Source: Paracoccaceae bacterium (lineage in GTDB: Bacteria; Pseudomonadota; Alphaproteobacteria; Rhodobacterales; Rhodobacteraceae). From it: a DNA stretch of 23,052 bases. The stretch spans positions 1-23,052 of the forward strand of contig RGAJ01000001.1 of assembly GCA_009920225.1 (NCBI GenBank), given 5' to 3'. A program made the position numbers and the translations under genes. The notes under the pieces were generated by a model. It saw nothing but the letters and a program-made list of their open reading frames with translations. It searched no databases and was not told the DNA's origin. Of the stretch, positions 7,706-16,636 are shown in pieces; within the stretch, counting starts at the first letter, position 1, and every line of letters starts with the position of its first letter.

Positions 7706-9319
7706 TTAAATTCCACCATCGAATGGTTCAAAGCTTGCCGAGCTTGATCGTTTCCAGCGTTCTACATACCCAAATGTATCCTCTTCTTCACGAAGCAAGA
7801 ATCCTTCGGGCATATACGGGTACACTTCGTGACCTGTCACCATATCACGATCGTTGACCCGCATCATGAGGTGATGCGGCAAGAAATTCGAAGGATGCAT
7901 CAGACCCGCTGCACCCGTCATATCGGCAAGCGCTTTGAGTGTGTTGCGATGGAAATTTGCGACGCGCTGTGCCTTGTCCGTGACGTTCAATGCCTTTTGT
8001 CGCACTGGATCTTGGGTTGCGACGCCCGCAGGGCAGTGATTGGTGTGGCAGGCCTGAGCCTGAATGCAGCCGATTGAGAACATGAACCCGCGTGCCGAAT
8101 TACACCAATCTGCGCCTAATGCCAGTGTCCGAGCAATGTCAAAGGCATGGATCAGTTTGCCCGACGCGCCAATCTTGATACGATCCCGAATGCCCGCGCC
8201 GCGCAAGGTGTTATGCGCAAAGGTCAGACCTTCGACCAATGGCATGCCAATGTGGTTTGCAAATTCCATTGGTGCGGCACCTGTCCCGCCTTCTGTTCCG
8301 TCGATGACGATGAAATCAGGCGTGATATCTGTTTCCAACATCGCGCGAACGATACACATAAATTCGCGGCGGTGACCGATACACATTTTGAACCCGACAG
8401 GTTTTCCGCCTGACAAATAACGCAGCTTTTTGATGAAGTGCATCATTTCCAAAGGTGTGCTAAACGCGGAATGCGATGCGGGTGACAGGCAGTCTTTGTC
8501 CATCGGGATACCACGCGCTTCGGCGATTTCGGGCGTGATTTTGGCGGCGGGCAGCATGCCCCCCTGACCAGGTTTCGCCCCCTGAGACAGCTTGATTTCG
8601 ACCATCTTGACCTGATCGCTGAGCGCGGTTTCTTTGAATTTGTCTTCGTCAAAGTTGCCATGTGCGTCACGACAGCCAAAGTATCCTGTGCCGATCTCGT
8701 AAATCAGATCGCCGTCACCCTCTTTATGATATCGGCTGATGCCGCCTTCGCCTGTGTCATGGGCAAAGCCACCGATCTTTGCGCCACGGTTTAGGGCAGA
8801 AATTGCATTTGCGGACAGGGCGCCAAAGCTCATCGCGGAAATGTTATAGATCGATGCATCATAGGGTTGGAGGCAGTCAGGTCCGCCAATGGTGATGCGG
8901 AAATTTGAATCTTCGATTTTCTTGGGGCGGATTGAATGTGTGATCCATTGATATCCACTGCCATAGATGTTCTTTTTGGTCCCAAAGGGCCGTTTGTCCT
9001 CGACGTTTTTTGCGCGCTGATACACGATGGCACGCGATTCACGCGAAAACGGGACTTCGTCGTCGTCAGCTTCAAGGAAATACTGGCGAATTTCGGGGCG
9101 GATTAATTCCAAGAAATACCGGATATGACCCAAAAGCGGATAGTTTCGCAAAACCGCATGACGCTGTTGCAGTAAATCGCGCAGGCCAATCAACAAAATT
9201 GCGCCGACAATCAGTAGGGGATAAATTGGCCAAATAGTTAGGTAATAGGCGACAGCCGACACAGCCGTGCCTATAGCTGCCACAACGATAGGGATATGAC
9301 GGGAACCCAAACCAAGCAT
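7706..9319 (-). CDS. membrane-anchored FMN-binding glutamate synthase-domain protein
   Basis: A 537-residue protein with two hydrophobic segments in the first about 55 residues, then a central domain of the glutamate synthase large subunit (FMN/[3Fe-4S] part). Visible signatures are GGMLPAAKIT, SPASHSAFSTPLEMM, VIDGTEGGTGAAP and a C-x5-C-x4-C cluster (C418, C424, C429) followed by PAGVATQ, matching the [3Fe-4S] ligand pattern of GltB. The glutamine amidotransferase domain and the GltD partner are absent, so it is not a complete glutamate synthase; the reaction is unknown. The start at 9319 is chosen because GGAGA lies 9 bases upstream; an in-frame ATG at 9379 has no such site and would bury the membrane segment. 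It diverges from the protease gene at 9549. Confidence 0.9.
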   Translation of the reverse strand: MLGLGSRHIPIVVAAIGTAVSAVAYYLTIWPIYPLLIVGAILLIGLRDLLQQRHAVLRNYPLLGHIRYFLELIRPEIRQYFLEADDDEVPFSRESRAIVYQRAKNVEDKRPFGTKKNIYGSGYQWITHSIRPKKIEDSNFRITIGGPDCLQPYDASIYNISAMSFGALSANAISALNRGAKIGGFAHDTGEGGISRYHKEGDGDLIYEIGTGYFGCRDAHGNFDEDKFKETALSDQVKMVEIKLSQGAKPGQGGMLPAAKITPEIAEARGIPMDKDCLSPASHSAFSTPLEMMHFIKKLRYLSGGKPVGFKMCIGHRREFMCIVRAMLETDITPDFIVIDGTEGGTGAAPMEFANHIGMPLVEGLTFAHNTLRGAGIRDRIKIGASGKLIHAFDIARTLALGADWCNSARGFMFSIGCIQAQACHTNHCPAGVATQDPVRQKALNVTDKAQRVANFHRNTLKALADMTGAAGLMHPSNFLPHHLMMRVNDRDMVTGHEVYPYMPEGFLLREEEDTFGYVERWKRSSSASFEPFDGGI

Positions 9320-9389
9320 GTTGTACTCTCCAATCTTGCACGGTCTGCTTGGGTGGCGTGATTCTGGCCGATGATCCAAGTGACCTATC

Positions 9390-9423
9390 TTTACATAAAC
9401 GGCGAATTGAAACGATATGTAAA
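9390..9423. promoter_or_regulatory. 8-bp dyad in divergent intergenic region
   Basis: TTTACATA at 9390-9397 is the exact reverse complement of TATGTAAA at 9416-9423, spacer 18 bases, in the 229-bp region between the glutamate-synthase-domain gene and the metalloprotease gene. A related CGATGTAA follows at 9437-9444. It may be a regulator site controlling one or both genes; the region is AT-rich, so chance is not excluded. No confident -35/-10 pair was found. Confidence 0.3.
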
Positions 9424-9548
9424 TTCATTTCGCAAACGATGTAAGACGTATAGTCATATATATCATACCTTATTGCAGGTGCGACATTAACGAAAGACTG
9501 CGATTGTTCTGATGAAGTTCACGCTGAACCAATTCAGGAGATCACGAC

Positions 9549-11072
9549 ATGTTGCCAGTGTACAGTTACGATCAAATCGCCCATCAATTGACGGATGTCG
9601 GACAGGTTTATTTTGGTGACACGCGGCAAAATTTTAATGTCCGCACCGGTGACACGATCAGTTATGATATGTCAGCTTTGGACGACGCGGGACGCGTCTT
9701 TGCACGCACAGCACTGGATATTTGGACGCTCTATTCAGAGATACGCTTTGCGCCAACCACGTCTAAGGCTGATCTTGTGTTCAATCATGGGACATCCTCA
9801 CGCGATGCCTTTGCTCTTGTCCGCGCAACGTCATCAGGCGAAATCACATCGGCAAAAATTTCTATTTCACGCGAATGGGTGCAACGTGATTGGTCGTATG
9901 AAAACAACAAAGTTGTGATCGAGTATTCGAGCTATTCTATGCAGACCTATATCCACGAAATTGGTCATGCTCTGGGTTTGGCGCACGCGGGGAATTACAA
10001 TTCATCGGCAAGCTATCCCAAAAATGCGGGTTACGCCAATGATAGCTGGCAGGCCAGCATCATGTCGTATTTCGATCAAAAAGAAAACACCTACGTTGAT
10101 GCAAGCTTTGCATATCCTGTCACGCCGATGATTGCCGATATCTTGGCGATCCAAGACCTGTATGGCCGGCCCAATCCGTCTAGTTCGGGGGATACGATCT
10201 ATGGCCAAAATGGCAACACAGGTACGTATCTGGATGATTTTTCATCACTGTCCACGGCGTTTGCGCTGACGATTTTCGATGCGGGGGGGCGCGACACAAT
10301 CGATGTCTCCGACGACACGCATGATCAATGGATCACCCTTGAACAAGAGGGCATCTCAGACATCTTTGGCCTGCGCGGCAATATGATCATTGCGCGATAC
10401 ACCAATATTGAAAATCTGTTCGCAGGATCGGGGAACGATGAAATCTATGGGAACAAATACAGCAATATGATCGTTGGAAACGCGGGGAACGACACCGTGT
10501 TTGGGGCGGCAGGTAACGATGTTTTAACCGACGGATTGGGAAACAATCATTTGAACGGGGATGGTGGGTCCGATGTGATTAGCACATTTTCTGGGCTCAA
10601 TATGCTAAGCGGCGGGATTGGCAACGACTTTTTGATGGGCGGTGTGCAAAACGATACGATCAAAGGGGATGCAGGCAATGACATTTTGATCGGGGATGCC
10701 GGCATTGGAGTAATGGGTGGATCCGACGTCCTGATGGGCGGGGCTGGAAATGACACGCTCATGGGCGGTCGAGGTGCAGATATTTTCGTGTTTCGTCCCA
10801 ACGAAGGATCGGACCGAATTGCCACAGTTCAAACCCCCGATGTCACTGTTGTCGAGGCTGACCAGTTCGAAATTGCACGCTTTGATCGGGACTTTACCGT
10901 TGGCGTTGATAAGATCCATTTGTCAGGATTTAACGGCCTTTCCCCCGAGTTTGCGATGTTCTTGATTTCAGATACCGACGAAGGCGCTGTGTTTCGGGCC
11001 CAAGGCACAAGTATTCTTATCTATGGGGTCGGGGCGGATGAATTGTCATCGTCTGACTTTGTCTTTGTTTAA
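9549..11072 (+). CDS. serralysin-like (M10) secreted RTX metalloprotease
   Basis: A 507-residue protein with the metzincin zinc motif HEIGHALGLAH at 136-146 (zinc ligands H136, H140, H146; catalytic E137) and a Met-turn SIMSYF with M172 and Y174, the serralysin arrangement. From about residue 290 to 415 there are degenerate GGxGxD-type calcium-binding RTX nonapeptides (for example GNAGNDTVFGAAGND and GGAGNDTLMGGRGAD). The C terminus is acidic then hydrophobic (SSDFVFV), like serralysin type I secretion signals, and there is no N-terminal signal peptide. It should therefore be exported by an ABC-type (T1SS) system and fold in calcium outside the cell, degrading extracellular protein. No T1SS genes or inhibitor lie nearby. 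AGGAG precedes the ATG by 8 bases. Confidence 0.92.
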   Translation: MLPVYSYDQIAHQLTDVGQVYFGDTRQNFNVRTGDTISYDMSALDDAGRVFARTALDIWTLYSEIRFAPTTSKADLVFNHGTSSRDAFALVRATSSGEITSAKISISREWVQRDWSYENNKVVIEYSSYSMQTYIHEIGHALGLAHAGNYNSSASYPKNAGYANDSWQASIMSYFDQKENTYVDASFAYPVTPMIADILAIQDLYGRPNPSSSGDTIYGQNGNTGTYLDDFSSLSTAFALTIFDAGGRDTIDVSDDTHDQWITLEQEGISDIFGLRGNMIIARYTNIENLFAGSGNDEIYGNKYSNMIVGNAGNDTVFGAAGNDVLTDGLGNNHLNGDGGSDVISTFSGLNMLSGGIGNDFLMGGVQNDTIKGDAGNDILIGDAGIGVMGGSDVLMGGAGNDTLMGGRGADIFVFRPNEGSDRIATVQTPDVTVVEADQFEIARFDRDFTVGVDKIHLSGFNGLSPEFAMFLISDTDEGAVFRAQGTSILIYGVGADELSSSDFVFV

Positions 11073-11156
11073 CCTTCGGTGATTTTGACAAATACGGCTT
11101 GTCCTGCGCGGTGTGCACGCTAAACTGCCAGCCATATTGCGTGAAAGGATCCGTAT

Positions 11157-11681
11157 ATGCCCATTTGCTCGCTTGGCTCAGTGATGCCAGATTATCCCAA
11201 AGAAAGCGTGTGGGTCGCGCCAACCGCCTATGTGATTGGGCTGGTCACTTTGGGCCATGATGTTGGCGTGTGGTTCGGGGCAACCATTCGTGGCGATAAT
11301 GAACCCATTACCATCGGGTCGCGTACCAATATCCAAGAAAGCGCAACATTGCATTCAGATCTGGGATGTCCATTAAGCATTGGCGACGGCGTCACCGTGG
11401 GCCATAATGCCATTGTGCATGGGTGTACGATCGGGAACAATTCTTTGATCGGGATGGGTGCGACCATTTTGAACGGTGCAAAAATTGGCAATAATTCGAT
11501 TGTGGGTGCCAATGCGCTGGTGACAGAGGGAAAAGAATTTCCAGATAACAGCCTGATCGTCGGCGCTCCGGCGAAAGCGGTGCGGTCGCTGTCCGATGCC
11601 GAAGTTGAGGCGCTGAAAAAATCAGCGCAAGTCTATGTCGATAACAAAAACAGGTTTGCGCGCGATTCGAAAGAGGTGTGA
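11157..11681 (+). CDS. gamma-class carbonic anhydrase family protein
   Basis: A 174-residue left-handed beta-helix protein built from hexapeptide repeats (for example IGDGVTVGHN and IGMGATILNGAKIGNN). The three zinc-ligand histidines of the gamma carbonic anhydrase family are present as H66, H83 and H88, and the WFGATIRGDNEPI segment is typical of the YrdA/CaiE/PaaY branch. It probably forms a trimer in the cytoplasm; hydration of carbon dioxide is possible but many YrdA-like members show no measured activity. AAAGGA lies 7 bases before the ATG. It is a single gene between the protease and the opposing lipoprotein remnant. Confidence 0.92.
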   Translation: MPICSLGSVMPDYPKESVWVAPTAYVIGLVTLGHDVGVWFGATIRGDNEPITIGSRTNIQESATLHSDLGCPLSIGDGVTVGHNAIVHGCTIGNNSLIGMGATILNGAKIGNNSIVGANALVTEGKEFPDNSLIVGAPAKAVRSLSDAEVEALKKSAQVYVDNKNRFARDSKEV

Positions 11682-11695
11682 TCGCGCGTCAAGGA

Positions 11696-12549
11696 TCAAT
11701 CGGCAATATACCAACCCGACACAATCCCGTCGTTGCCCTTGATAAAGACCATGCCACCAATTTCATCCGGCGCATTCAACGTCTCGTCCTGACCAAAGAA
11801 TACGCCTTTTCCTGTCGTGACGGTGTTCTGACCAGTCACGTCTGTCACGCGTCCGTTTGACAAGGTTTGATAGGTTCCACCAGAAAACCCGTAACCGTTG
11901 ATGACAAGGTCAGTTCCCGTGATGGTACTTGCGACCCTTGCACGATAATGGCGTGGGCTTCACCAGAGTATCGCGTTTTTAACGAGGTTGGCATTTCAGC
12001 CGGGTCAGAAATCAATCCCAATATTCCAGTGGCGTCGTAAGTCACGCCATTGATTGAATAACTTTGATCGATCAAGATTGCGTAATCATAGGTGCCATTT
12101 GTTGACATATTGGCGATTGAAATTGATCCATCGGACAAAATGCCAGCTGCGTTAAATCCATCTTTGTCGACCAAGGTGACTTGGGAATTGGAAAGTGTCA
12201 CCGCGCCAGTATCAAACACCATCAACCCCGCAAGCGAGGACATGTCAATTGTCCCCGTGGATCCATTTTGTAACAGGCTGACGCCAGCTAGTGCCCCTTC
12301 GCCCGGTGTTGCCTCTAGCCATTGTCCGGCAATAGGTACGTTCGTAGAAATACGTCCAGTATATCCTGCACTATAATTCCCGCCGAAGACTACGATTGGA
12401 TGAATCTTGTCATCTATCTCCATTTCTGGGGTTTTGGAAAATGTTGGAGTGGATTCAGAGCTGTTGCCAGTGCTTGAGCCGCCGCCGCCACATGCTGCTA
12501 TGCTTGTTAAACAAAGCAACGGAAGTGATTTGAAAATTCTATGTGTCAT
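11696..12549 (-). pseudogene. lipoprotein gene with apparent frameshift near 11929
   Basis: The frame from ATG 12549 encodes an export signal with a lipobox (IAAC, cysteine 20) and a Gly/Ser-rich linker, then a beta-rich domain. This frame ends at 11845 with an atypical tail. Reading from 11929 in the next frame continues without a stop for about 77 codons to TGA at 11698-11696, encoding a well-formed ending: segments such as GTDLVINGYGFSGGTYQ, KGVFFGQD and GGMVFIKGNDG, finishing IVSGWYIAD. The two halves join best after QGSQ, implying loss of one base (or gain of two). The joined product would be about 284 residues and weakly resembles transferrin-binding-protein-like lipoproteins (tentative). 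It may be a recent pseudogene or a sequencing error; the 234-residue truncated form may also be made. Confidence 0.65.
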
Positions 12550-12797
12550 ATCAATACTTTCAAAATGTCCGGCAAACGACCAAATCCGTGTTGATGCAAT
12601 CCACTTATGGTTTGGGATTGCGCCTAAAACGTCGGCTTTACCTACTTTTGAAGTATATGAATTATCTTTCGTTTAAGATACGTTTGGGATATTTGGCAAA
12701 AAGATAGTTTATCGGGAAATAAAGCTATCTTATTCGCCATTGGACTCATAAAAGTGAATATAAATAGTCCTTATGTATTGTAAAAAATACCAAAGGA
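12550..12797. other. AT-rich intergenic spacer with clustered short palindromes
   Basis: This 248-bp spacer between the lipoprotein start and the glutathione S-transferase stop holds no gene. It is visibly richer in A and T than its surroundings. It contains TACTT-TTG-AAGTA at 12643-12655, TATCTT-N6-AAGATA at 12663-12680, the GST terminator at 12698-12731 and GTATT-N6-AATAC at 12775-12790. The first two may lie in the lipoprotein promoter; none matches a site that I recognise. Confidence 0.5.
12698..12731 (-). terminator. rho-independent terminator of the glutathione S-transferase gene
   Basis: On the minus strand, AAGATAGCTTTAT (12731 to 12719) pairs with ATAAACTATCTT (12712 to 12701) with one bulged base and a short loop, giving about 12 base pairs. 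Five consecutive U residues follow or overlap the stem base (12702 to 12698). It lies 67 bases past the GST stop. Confidence 0.65.
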
Positions 12798-13385
12798 TTA
12801 ACGGGTACTTTGGGCTCTTTCGAATCCCTTTGAGGCCCGAACGCGCTTTGCGTATGCTTTGAATGCGTCATTCTCCATCGGAAAGCCTGCGGATATCGCC
12901 CAGCCGCCGCAATGGGTCAAAACCAAATCGGGCACTGTCACTTTGTCGCCCATAAGGAATGGTCCAGCCATGTCTTGCATCAAGCGGTTTATGTTTCTTT
13001 CAAATTCCCATTTCAAGCTGGGCTTGACGTCTGCAACCCGCTTGTCTTCGGGAAGCACAAAGCTATGGCGGGCTGCCATCCAAAGAACGGCATCAATTTC
13101 GTCATTAATCCGGTGCAAATACGCGTCTTGATGCGCGCGCTCAATCGTCCCTGCGGGATAGGTCAATGCATCATGACGATCCGCCAAAAAGGTCATGATT
13201 GCGCTGCTGTCGGTAATCACAACGTCATCGACCAAAAGCGCGGGGACCTTGCCCGAGGGGTTGATTGCCTTTGCCTCGGTAGATCCTGCTTTGACGGGAT
13301 TTAATACGTAAGGTTGTTCTATTTCTTCCAACATCCAAATGACGCGAAAGGCCCGAGAATTTGGTGATCCGATAACTGTATACAT
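12798..13385 (-). CDS. glutathione S-transferase family protein
   Basis: A 195-residue protein with an N-terminal thioredoxin-like domain (MYTVIGSPNSRAFRVIWMLE, then NPSGKVPALLVDD and the TDSSAIMTFLA segment that contacts the glutathione gamma-glutamyl group) and an all-helical C-terminal domain with PDLVLTH in the N-capping region. It should conjugate or reduce substrates with glutathione in the cytoplasm; the substrate is unknown. It lacks the SSCSWRVRIAL-like start of zeta-class maleylacetoacetate isomerases, so I do not assign it to the homogentisate pathway. The start at 13385 is preferred since GAGGG lies 7 bases upstream; an upstream in-frame ATG at 13418 has none. It diverges from mutL. 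Confidence 0.88.
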   Translation of the reverse strand: MYTVIGSPNSRAFRVIWMLEEIEQPYVLNPVKAGSTEAKAINPSGKVPALLVDDVVITDSSAIMTFLADRHDALTYPAGTIERAHQDAYLHRINDEIDAVLWMAARHSFVLPEDKRVADVKPSLKWEFERNINRLMQDMAGPFLMGDKVTVPDLVLTHCGGWAISAGFPMENDAFKAYAKRVRASKGFERAQSTR

Positions 13386-13411
13386 GGTCTGCCCTCTGGT
13401 TTTGTGTGACG

Positions 13412-13525
13412 CTAGCACGTTTTCATGCCGAGAAAAGTGGAAACTTTAACCACAACAGTATCGTTCAAACTTTCCACAATTATTTCTGACGTGAAGAATA
13501 GAAGAATCGTAACAAAACGTGCTAG
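13412..13525. promoter_or_regulatory. 12-bp perfect inverted repeat in the GST/mutL divergent promoter
   Basis: CTAGCACGTTTT at 13412-13423 and AAAACGTGCTAG at 13514-13525 are exact reverse complements, 90 bases apart. Each copy therefore reads AAAACGTGCTAG toward its own downstream gene: 10 bases before the mutL ATG and 26 bases before the GST ATG. Between them lies a second dyad, GTGGAAACTTT (13437-13447) against AAACTTTCCAC (13467-13477), matching 10 of 11. They may be core promoter elements or sites for a shared regulator. Confidence 0.5.
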
Positions 13526-13535
13526 AGATAGTGTT

Positions 13536-15398
13536 ATGAACACTGCACACCCCAATATCGGCCAAGATCGGCCCGTCATTCGCCAACTTGATGATGCCGC
13601 AATTAATCGAATTGCGGCAGGCGAAGTTGTTGAACGCCCTGCTTCTGCGGTCAAAGAGTTGGTGGAAAACGCCATTGATGCAGGGGCGCGGCGGATTTCT
13701 GTGGATATCGCCGACGGGGGCAAAACGTTGATCCGTGTCACCGACGATGGCTGCGGAATGTCGGGCGATGAATTGCCCTTGGCGCTCTCGCGGCATGCGA
13801 CATCAAAAATTGACGGGTCGGATTTGTTGAATATCCACAGCTTTGGATTTCGGGGCGAAGCCTTGCCTTCGCTGGGTGCGGTTGGTCGATTAACCATCTC
13901 GTCCCGAGCGGCCGGATTTGACGGCGCGCAAATCTCGGTCACGGGCGGTAAAATGACCGAGGTGAAACCCGCCGCATTAAACGGCGGTACGGTCGTTGAA
14001 TTGCGCGATTTGTTTTACGCGACTCCTGCGCGATTGAAATTCATGCGTACAGATCGTGCGGAAACACAGGCCGTTGTGGATGTGATCAAGCGTTTGGCGA
14101 TGGCCGAGCCTGCGATTGGATTTACGCTTCGGGATGTGTCCCAAGATGCGGATCGGTTGATGTTTCGCGTTGATCCCGAAAGCGGCGATTTGTTTGACGC
14201 GTTGCATGGGCGTTTGTCCCGTGTTTTGGGTGCGGAATTTGCCGAAAACGCATTGGAGATTGATGCCGCGCGTGATGGATTGCGATTGACGGGCTATGCC
14301 GCACTTCCCACCTATTCTCGTGGGGCGGCGGTGATGCAGTTTTTCTTTGTGAACGGTCGTCCGGTCAAGGACAAACTGTTGCTTGGCGCATTGCGGGGGG
14401 CCTATGCCGATTTTCTGTCGCGCGATCGACATCCGGCGGTGGCGTTGTTCTTTGATTGCGACCCGCATTTGGTCGATGTGAACGTGCATCCCGCAAAATC
14501 CGAAGTCCGCTTTCGTGATCCGGGATTGGCGCGGGGGTTGGTCGTCTCGGCCCTGCGGCACGCCTTGGCCAATGCAGGGCATCGTGCCTCGACAACGGTG
14601 GCAGGCGCGACGTTGGGCGCAATGCGGACAGAACCACAGGGCGCGCGTCCCGTATTCCAATATCAAATGGATCGCCCCTCTATTGGTGCCCGCGTGTTAA
14701 ATTACCAATCCCAAGCCCCCCAGCCACAAGATTTTGGTTTTGCCGAGGTGTCGGAATATTCCGCGCGGGTCGAACCGATCACGCATGCCGAGCCTGCGCA
14801 GCAGGTACCACAAGCCCACCATCCCTTGGGCGCGGCGCGTGCGCAGGTGCATGAAAACTATATCATTGCCCAAACCGAAACGGGTATCGTGATTGTCGAT
14901 CAACATGCCGCGCATGAACGATTGGTTTATGAAAAGCTTAAAACCCAGATGCGTGAAAATGGCGTTGCAGCGCAGGCATTATTGATCCCCGAGATCATCG
15001 AACTGTCCCCCTCTGACTGTGCCATGATTTTATCGGTCGCGGATGATCTGACCAAACTGGGCCTCACGATCGAAGCGTTTGGGGGGTCTGCCATCGCAGT
15101 TCGCGAAACCCCTGCCATTTTGGGCCGTGTGAATGCCACAGATTTGGTAAAGGATATTATGGATGAATTGTCCGATTGGGGCAGCAGCCAGTTGGTGCAG
15201 GAAAAAATCGAAGCAATCCTTTCCCGTGTTGCCTGTCACGGATCCATTCGGTCGGGGCGGTGGATGCGCGCCGAAGAAATGAACGCCCTCTTGCGCGAGA
15301 TGGAGACAACGCCCCATTCCGGCCAATGCAACCATGGACGCCCGACCTATGTTGAACTAAAGCTGTCGGATATTGAACGATTGTTTGGACGCACATGA
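13536..15398 (+). CDS. mutL: DNA mismatch repair protein MutL
   Basis: A 620-residue MutL. The N-terminal GHKL ATPase has [20 protein letters not shown] (28-47, catalytic Glu41), [14 protein letters not shown] and [10 protein letters not shown]. The C-terminal dimerisation domain holds the endonuclease motif [12 protein letters not shown] at 455-466, matching DQHA(x)2E(x)4E, with supporting ACHGSIRSG (566 on) and CNHGRP (598-603) segments; the last is CPHGRP in many MutL proteins. This fits MutH-independent repair, where MutL itself nicks the new strand after MutS finds a mismatch. The start at 13536 is chosen from the family N terminus; the frame is open back to 13425 but that stretch is the promoter region. 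The stop overlaps the rmuC start (ATGA). Confidence 0.97.
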   Translation: MNTAHPNIGQDRPVIRQLDDAAINRIAAGEVVERPASAVKELVENAIDAGARRISVDIADGGKTLIRVTDDGCGMSGDELPLALSRHATSKIDGSDLLNIHSFGFRGEALPSLGAVGRLTISSRAAGFDGAQISVTGGKMTEVKPAALNGGTVVELRDLFYATPARLKFMRTDRAETQAVVDVIKRLAMAEPAIGFTLRDVSQDADRLMFRVDPESGDLFDALHGRLSRVLGAEFAENALEIDAARDGLRLTGYAALPTYSRGAAVMQFFFVNGRPVKDKLLLGALRGAYADFLSRDRHPAVALFFDCDPHLVDVNVHPAKSEVRFRDPGLARGLVVSALRHALANAGHRASTTVAGATLGAMRTEPQGARPVFQYQMDRPSIGARVLNYQSQAPQPQDFGFAEVSEYSARVEPITHAEPAQQVPQAHHPLGAARAQVHENYIIAQTETGIVIVDQHAAHERLVYEKLKTQMRENGVAAQALLIPEIIELSPSDCAMILSVADDLTKLGLTIEAFGGSAIAVRETPAILGRVNATDLVKDIMDELSDWGSSQLVQEKIEAILSRVACHGSIRSGRWMRAEEMNALLREMETTPHSGQCNHGRPTYVELKLSDIERLFGRT

Positions 15399-16537
15399 CG
15401 CAGATTGATTTGAATGATCCCCTCATCTTGGCGGTACTAGGTGCCGTGGTGTTCGTGGTCCTGTTGTTGATCATCACGGTGCGGGCGGCATTAAAATCTG
15501 CGCGCTTGGCGGAGCCGCTTGCATATCAAATTGGGGCATTGGGGCAGCGGGTCCAAGCGCTGGGCGATGGACAAGAACGCCTTGCGGGGGGCTTGCATCA
15601 CGTGTCAGAAGCCCAAGCCAAATCCCAAAGCAGCATGCTGCAGTTGATGGAACAGCGCCTTGCCCAAGTGCAAAATCAAATGAACGAAAATTTACACGGA
15701 TCCGCGCGGCGCACGGCGCAGTCTTTGGGCGAATTGCAGCAGCGCTTGGTGTCCATCGATAAGGCACAAGAAAACATCACAAAACTGTCTGGTGATGTGT
15801 TGTCTTTGCAAGATATCTTGTCAAACAAACAAACCCGTGGGGCATTCGGGGAAATCCAGTTAAATGACATCGTCACCAAAGCCTTGCCCAGCGATAGCTA
15901 TACAATGCAGGCTACGCTGTCGAACGGTCGCAGAGCGGATTGTTTGATCCACCTGCCCAACCCCCCAGGCCCAATCGCGATTGATAGCAAATTTCCCCTT
16001 GAGGCCTATGAAGCGCTGCGCAAGGCCACCACCGATTGGCAGCTGAATGAGGCTGCGAAATTGCTGCGTCAATCGGTACGGCGCCACATCAAAGACATTA
16101 GTGAAAAATACATTATCGAAGGCGAAACCGCAGATGGTGCATTGATGTTTTTGCCGTCTGAGGCCGTCTATGCCGAGCTGCACGCCAATTTCCCCGAATT
16201 GGTTCGCGATGGTTTTGCCGCGCGGGTGTGGATCGTTTCGCCGACGACCTGTATGGCAACGCTGAATACGATGCGTGCAATTTTGAAAGACGCCCGCATG
16301 CGTGAACAGGCGGGCGCCATTCGTCGCGAGTTGGGATTGTTGTATCAGGATGTAGACCGATTGGGACAGCGCGTCGAAAACCTAGATCGGCATTTTTCCC
16401 AAGCAGCAAAAGACATCACCGAAATCAAAATCAGCTCGGACAAGGCAGGCAAGCGGGCCCGCCGTCTGGACAATTTCGATTTCGAAGAAATGGCACAACC
16501 CGTCACCCCCGTGCTCACCGCGAAAATCGGGGATTAG
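15395..16537 (+). CDS. rmuC: DNA recombination protein RmuC
   Basis: A 380-residue protein with one N-terminal membrane helix (about 10-30), a predicted coiled coil (about 45-150) and the RmuC nuclease-like domain, seen in [25 protein letters not shown] and the [17 protein letters not shown] segment. RmuC limits recombination at inverted repeats and is thought to act on DNA structures or breaks; its catalytic activity is not fully defined. The ATGA overlap with mutL shows translational coupling and groups the two in a genome-stability operon. It is shorter than E. coli RmuC (475 residues), within the range of alphaproteobacterial forms as far as I recall. Confidence 0.95.
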   Translation: MTQIDLNDPLILAVLGAVVFVVLLLIITVRAALKSARLAEPLAYQIGALGQRVQALGDGQERLAGGLHHVSEAQAKSQSSMLQLMEQRLAQVQNQMNENLHGSARRTAQSLGELQQRLVSIDKAQENITKLSGDVLSLQDILSNKQTRGAFGEIQLNDIVTKALPSDSYTMQATLSNGRRADCLIHLPNPPGPIAIDSKFPLEAYEALRKATTDWQLNEAAKLLRQSVRRHIKDISEKYIIEGETADGALMFLPSEAVYAELHANFPELVRDGFAARVWIVSPTTCMATLNTMRAILKDARMREQAGAIRRELGLLYQDVDRLGQRVENLDRHFSQAAKDITEIKISSDKAGKRARRLDNFDFEEMAQPVTPVLTAKIGD

Positions 16538-16636
16538 CAACGCGCGTGTATTTTTTACACCGTCATCGGAACAAGTGCTTTTCCTTGGTTTTGTCAAAGG
16601 ATATACAGCGCGTAGTAGAATGTAAGGGTCAAGCAC

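Noticed and set aside
11925..11945. Programmed ribosomal frameshifting in the lipoprotein gene.
   Set aside because: No slippery heptamer such as X-XXY-YYZ is present at the junction and no strong downstream structure is evident.
12798..13385. The GST as the missing maleylacetoacetate isomerase.
   Set aside because: The N terminus lacks the SSCSWRVRIAL-type zeta-class motif, and the gene lies about 4.5 kb from hmgA on the other strand.
13977..14666. A 229-codon open frame antisense to mutL.
   Set aside because: It lies wholly inside a well-conserved gene, has a composition rich in Arg, His and Gln typical of antisense shadows, and resembles no family.
16546..16560. GTGTA-TTTTT-TACAC hairpin after rmuC as a terminator.
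   Set aside because: The stem is only five base pairs and the U run is in the loop, not after the stem.
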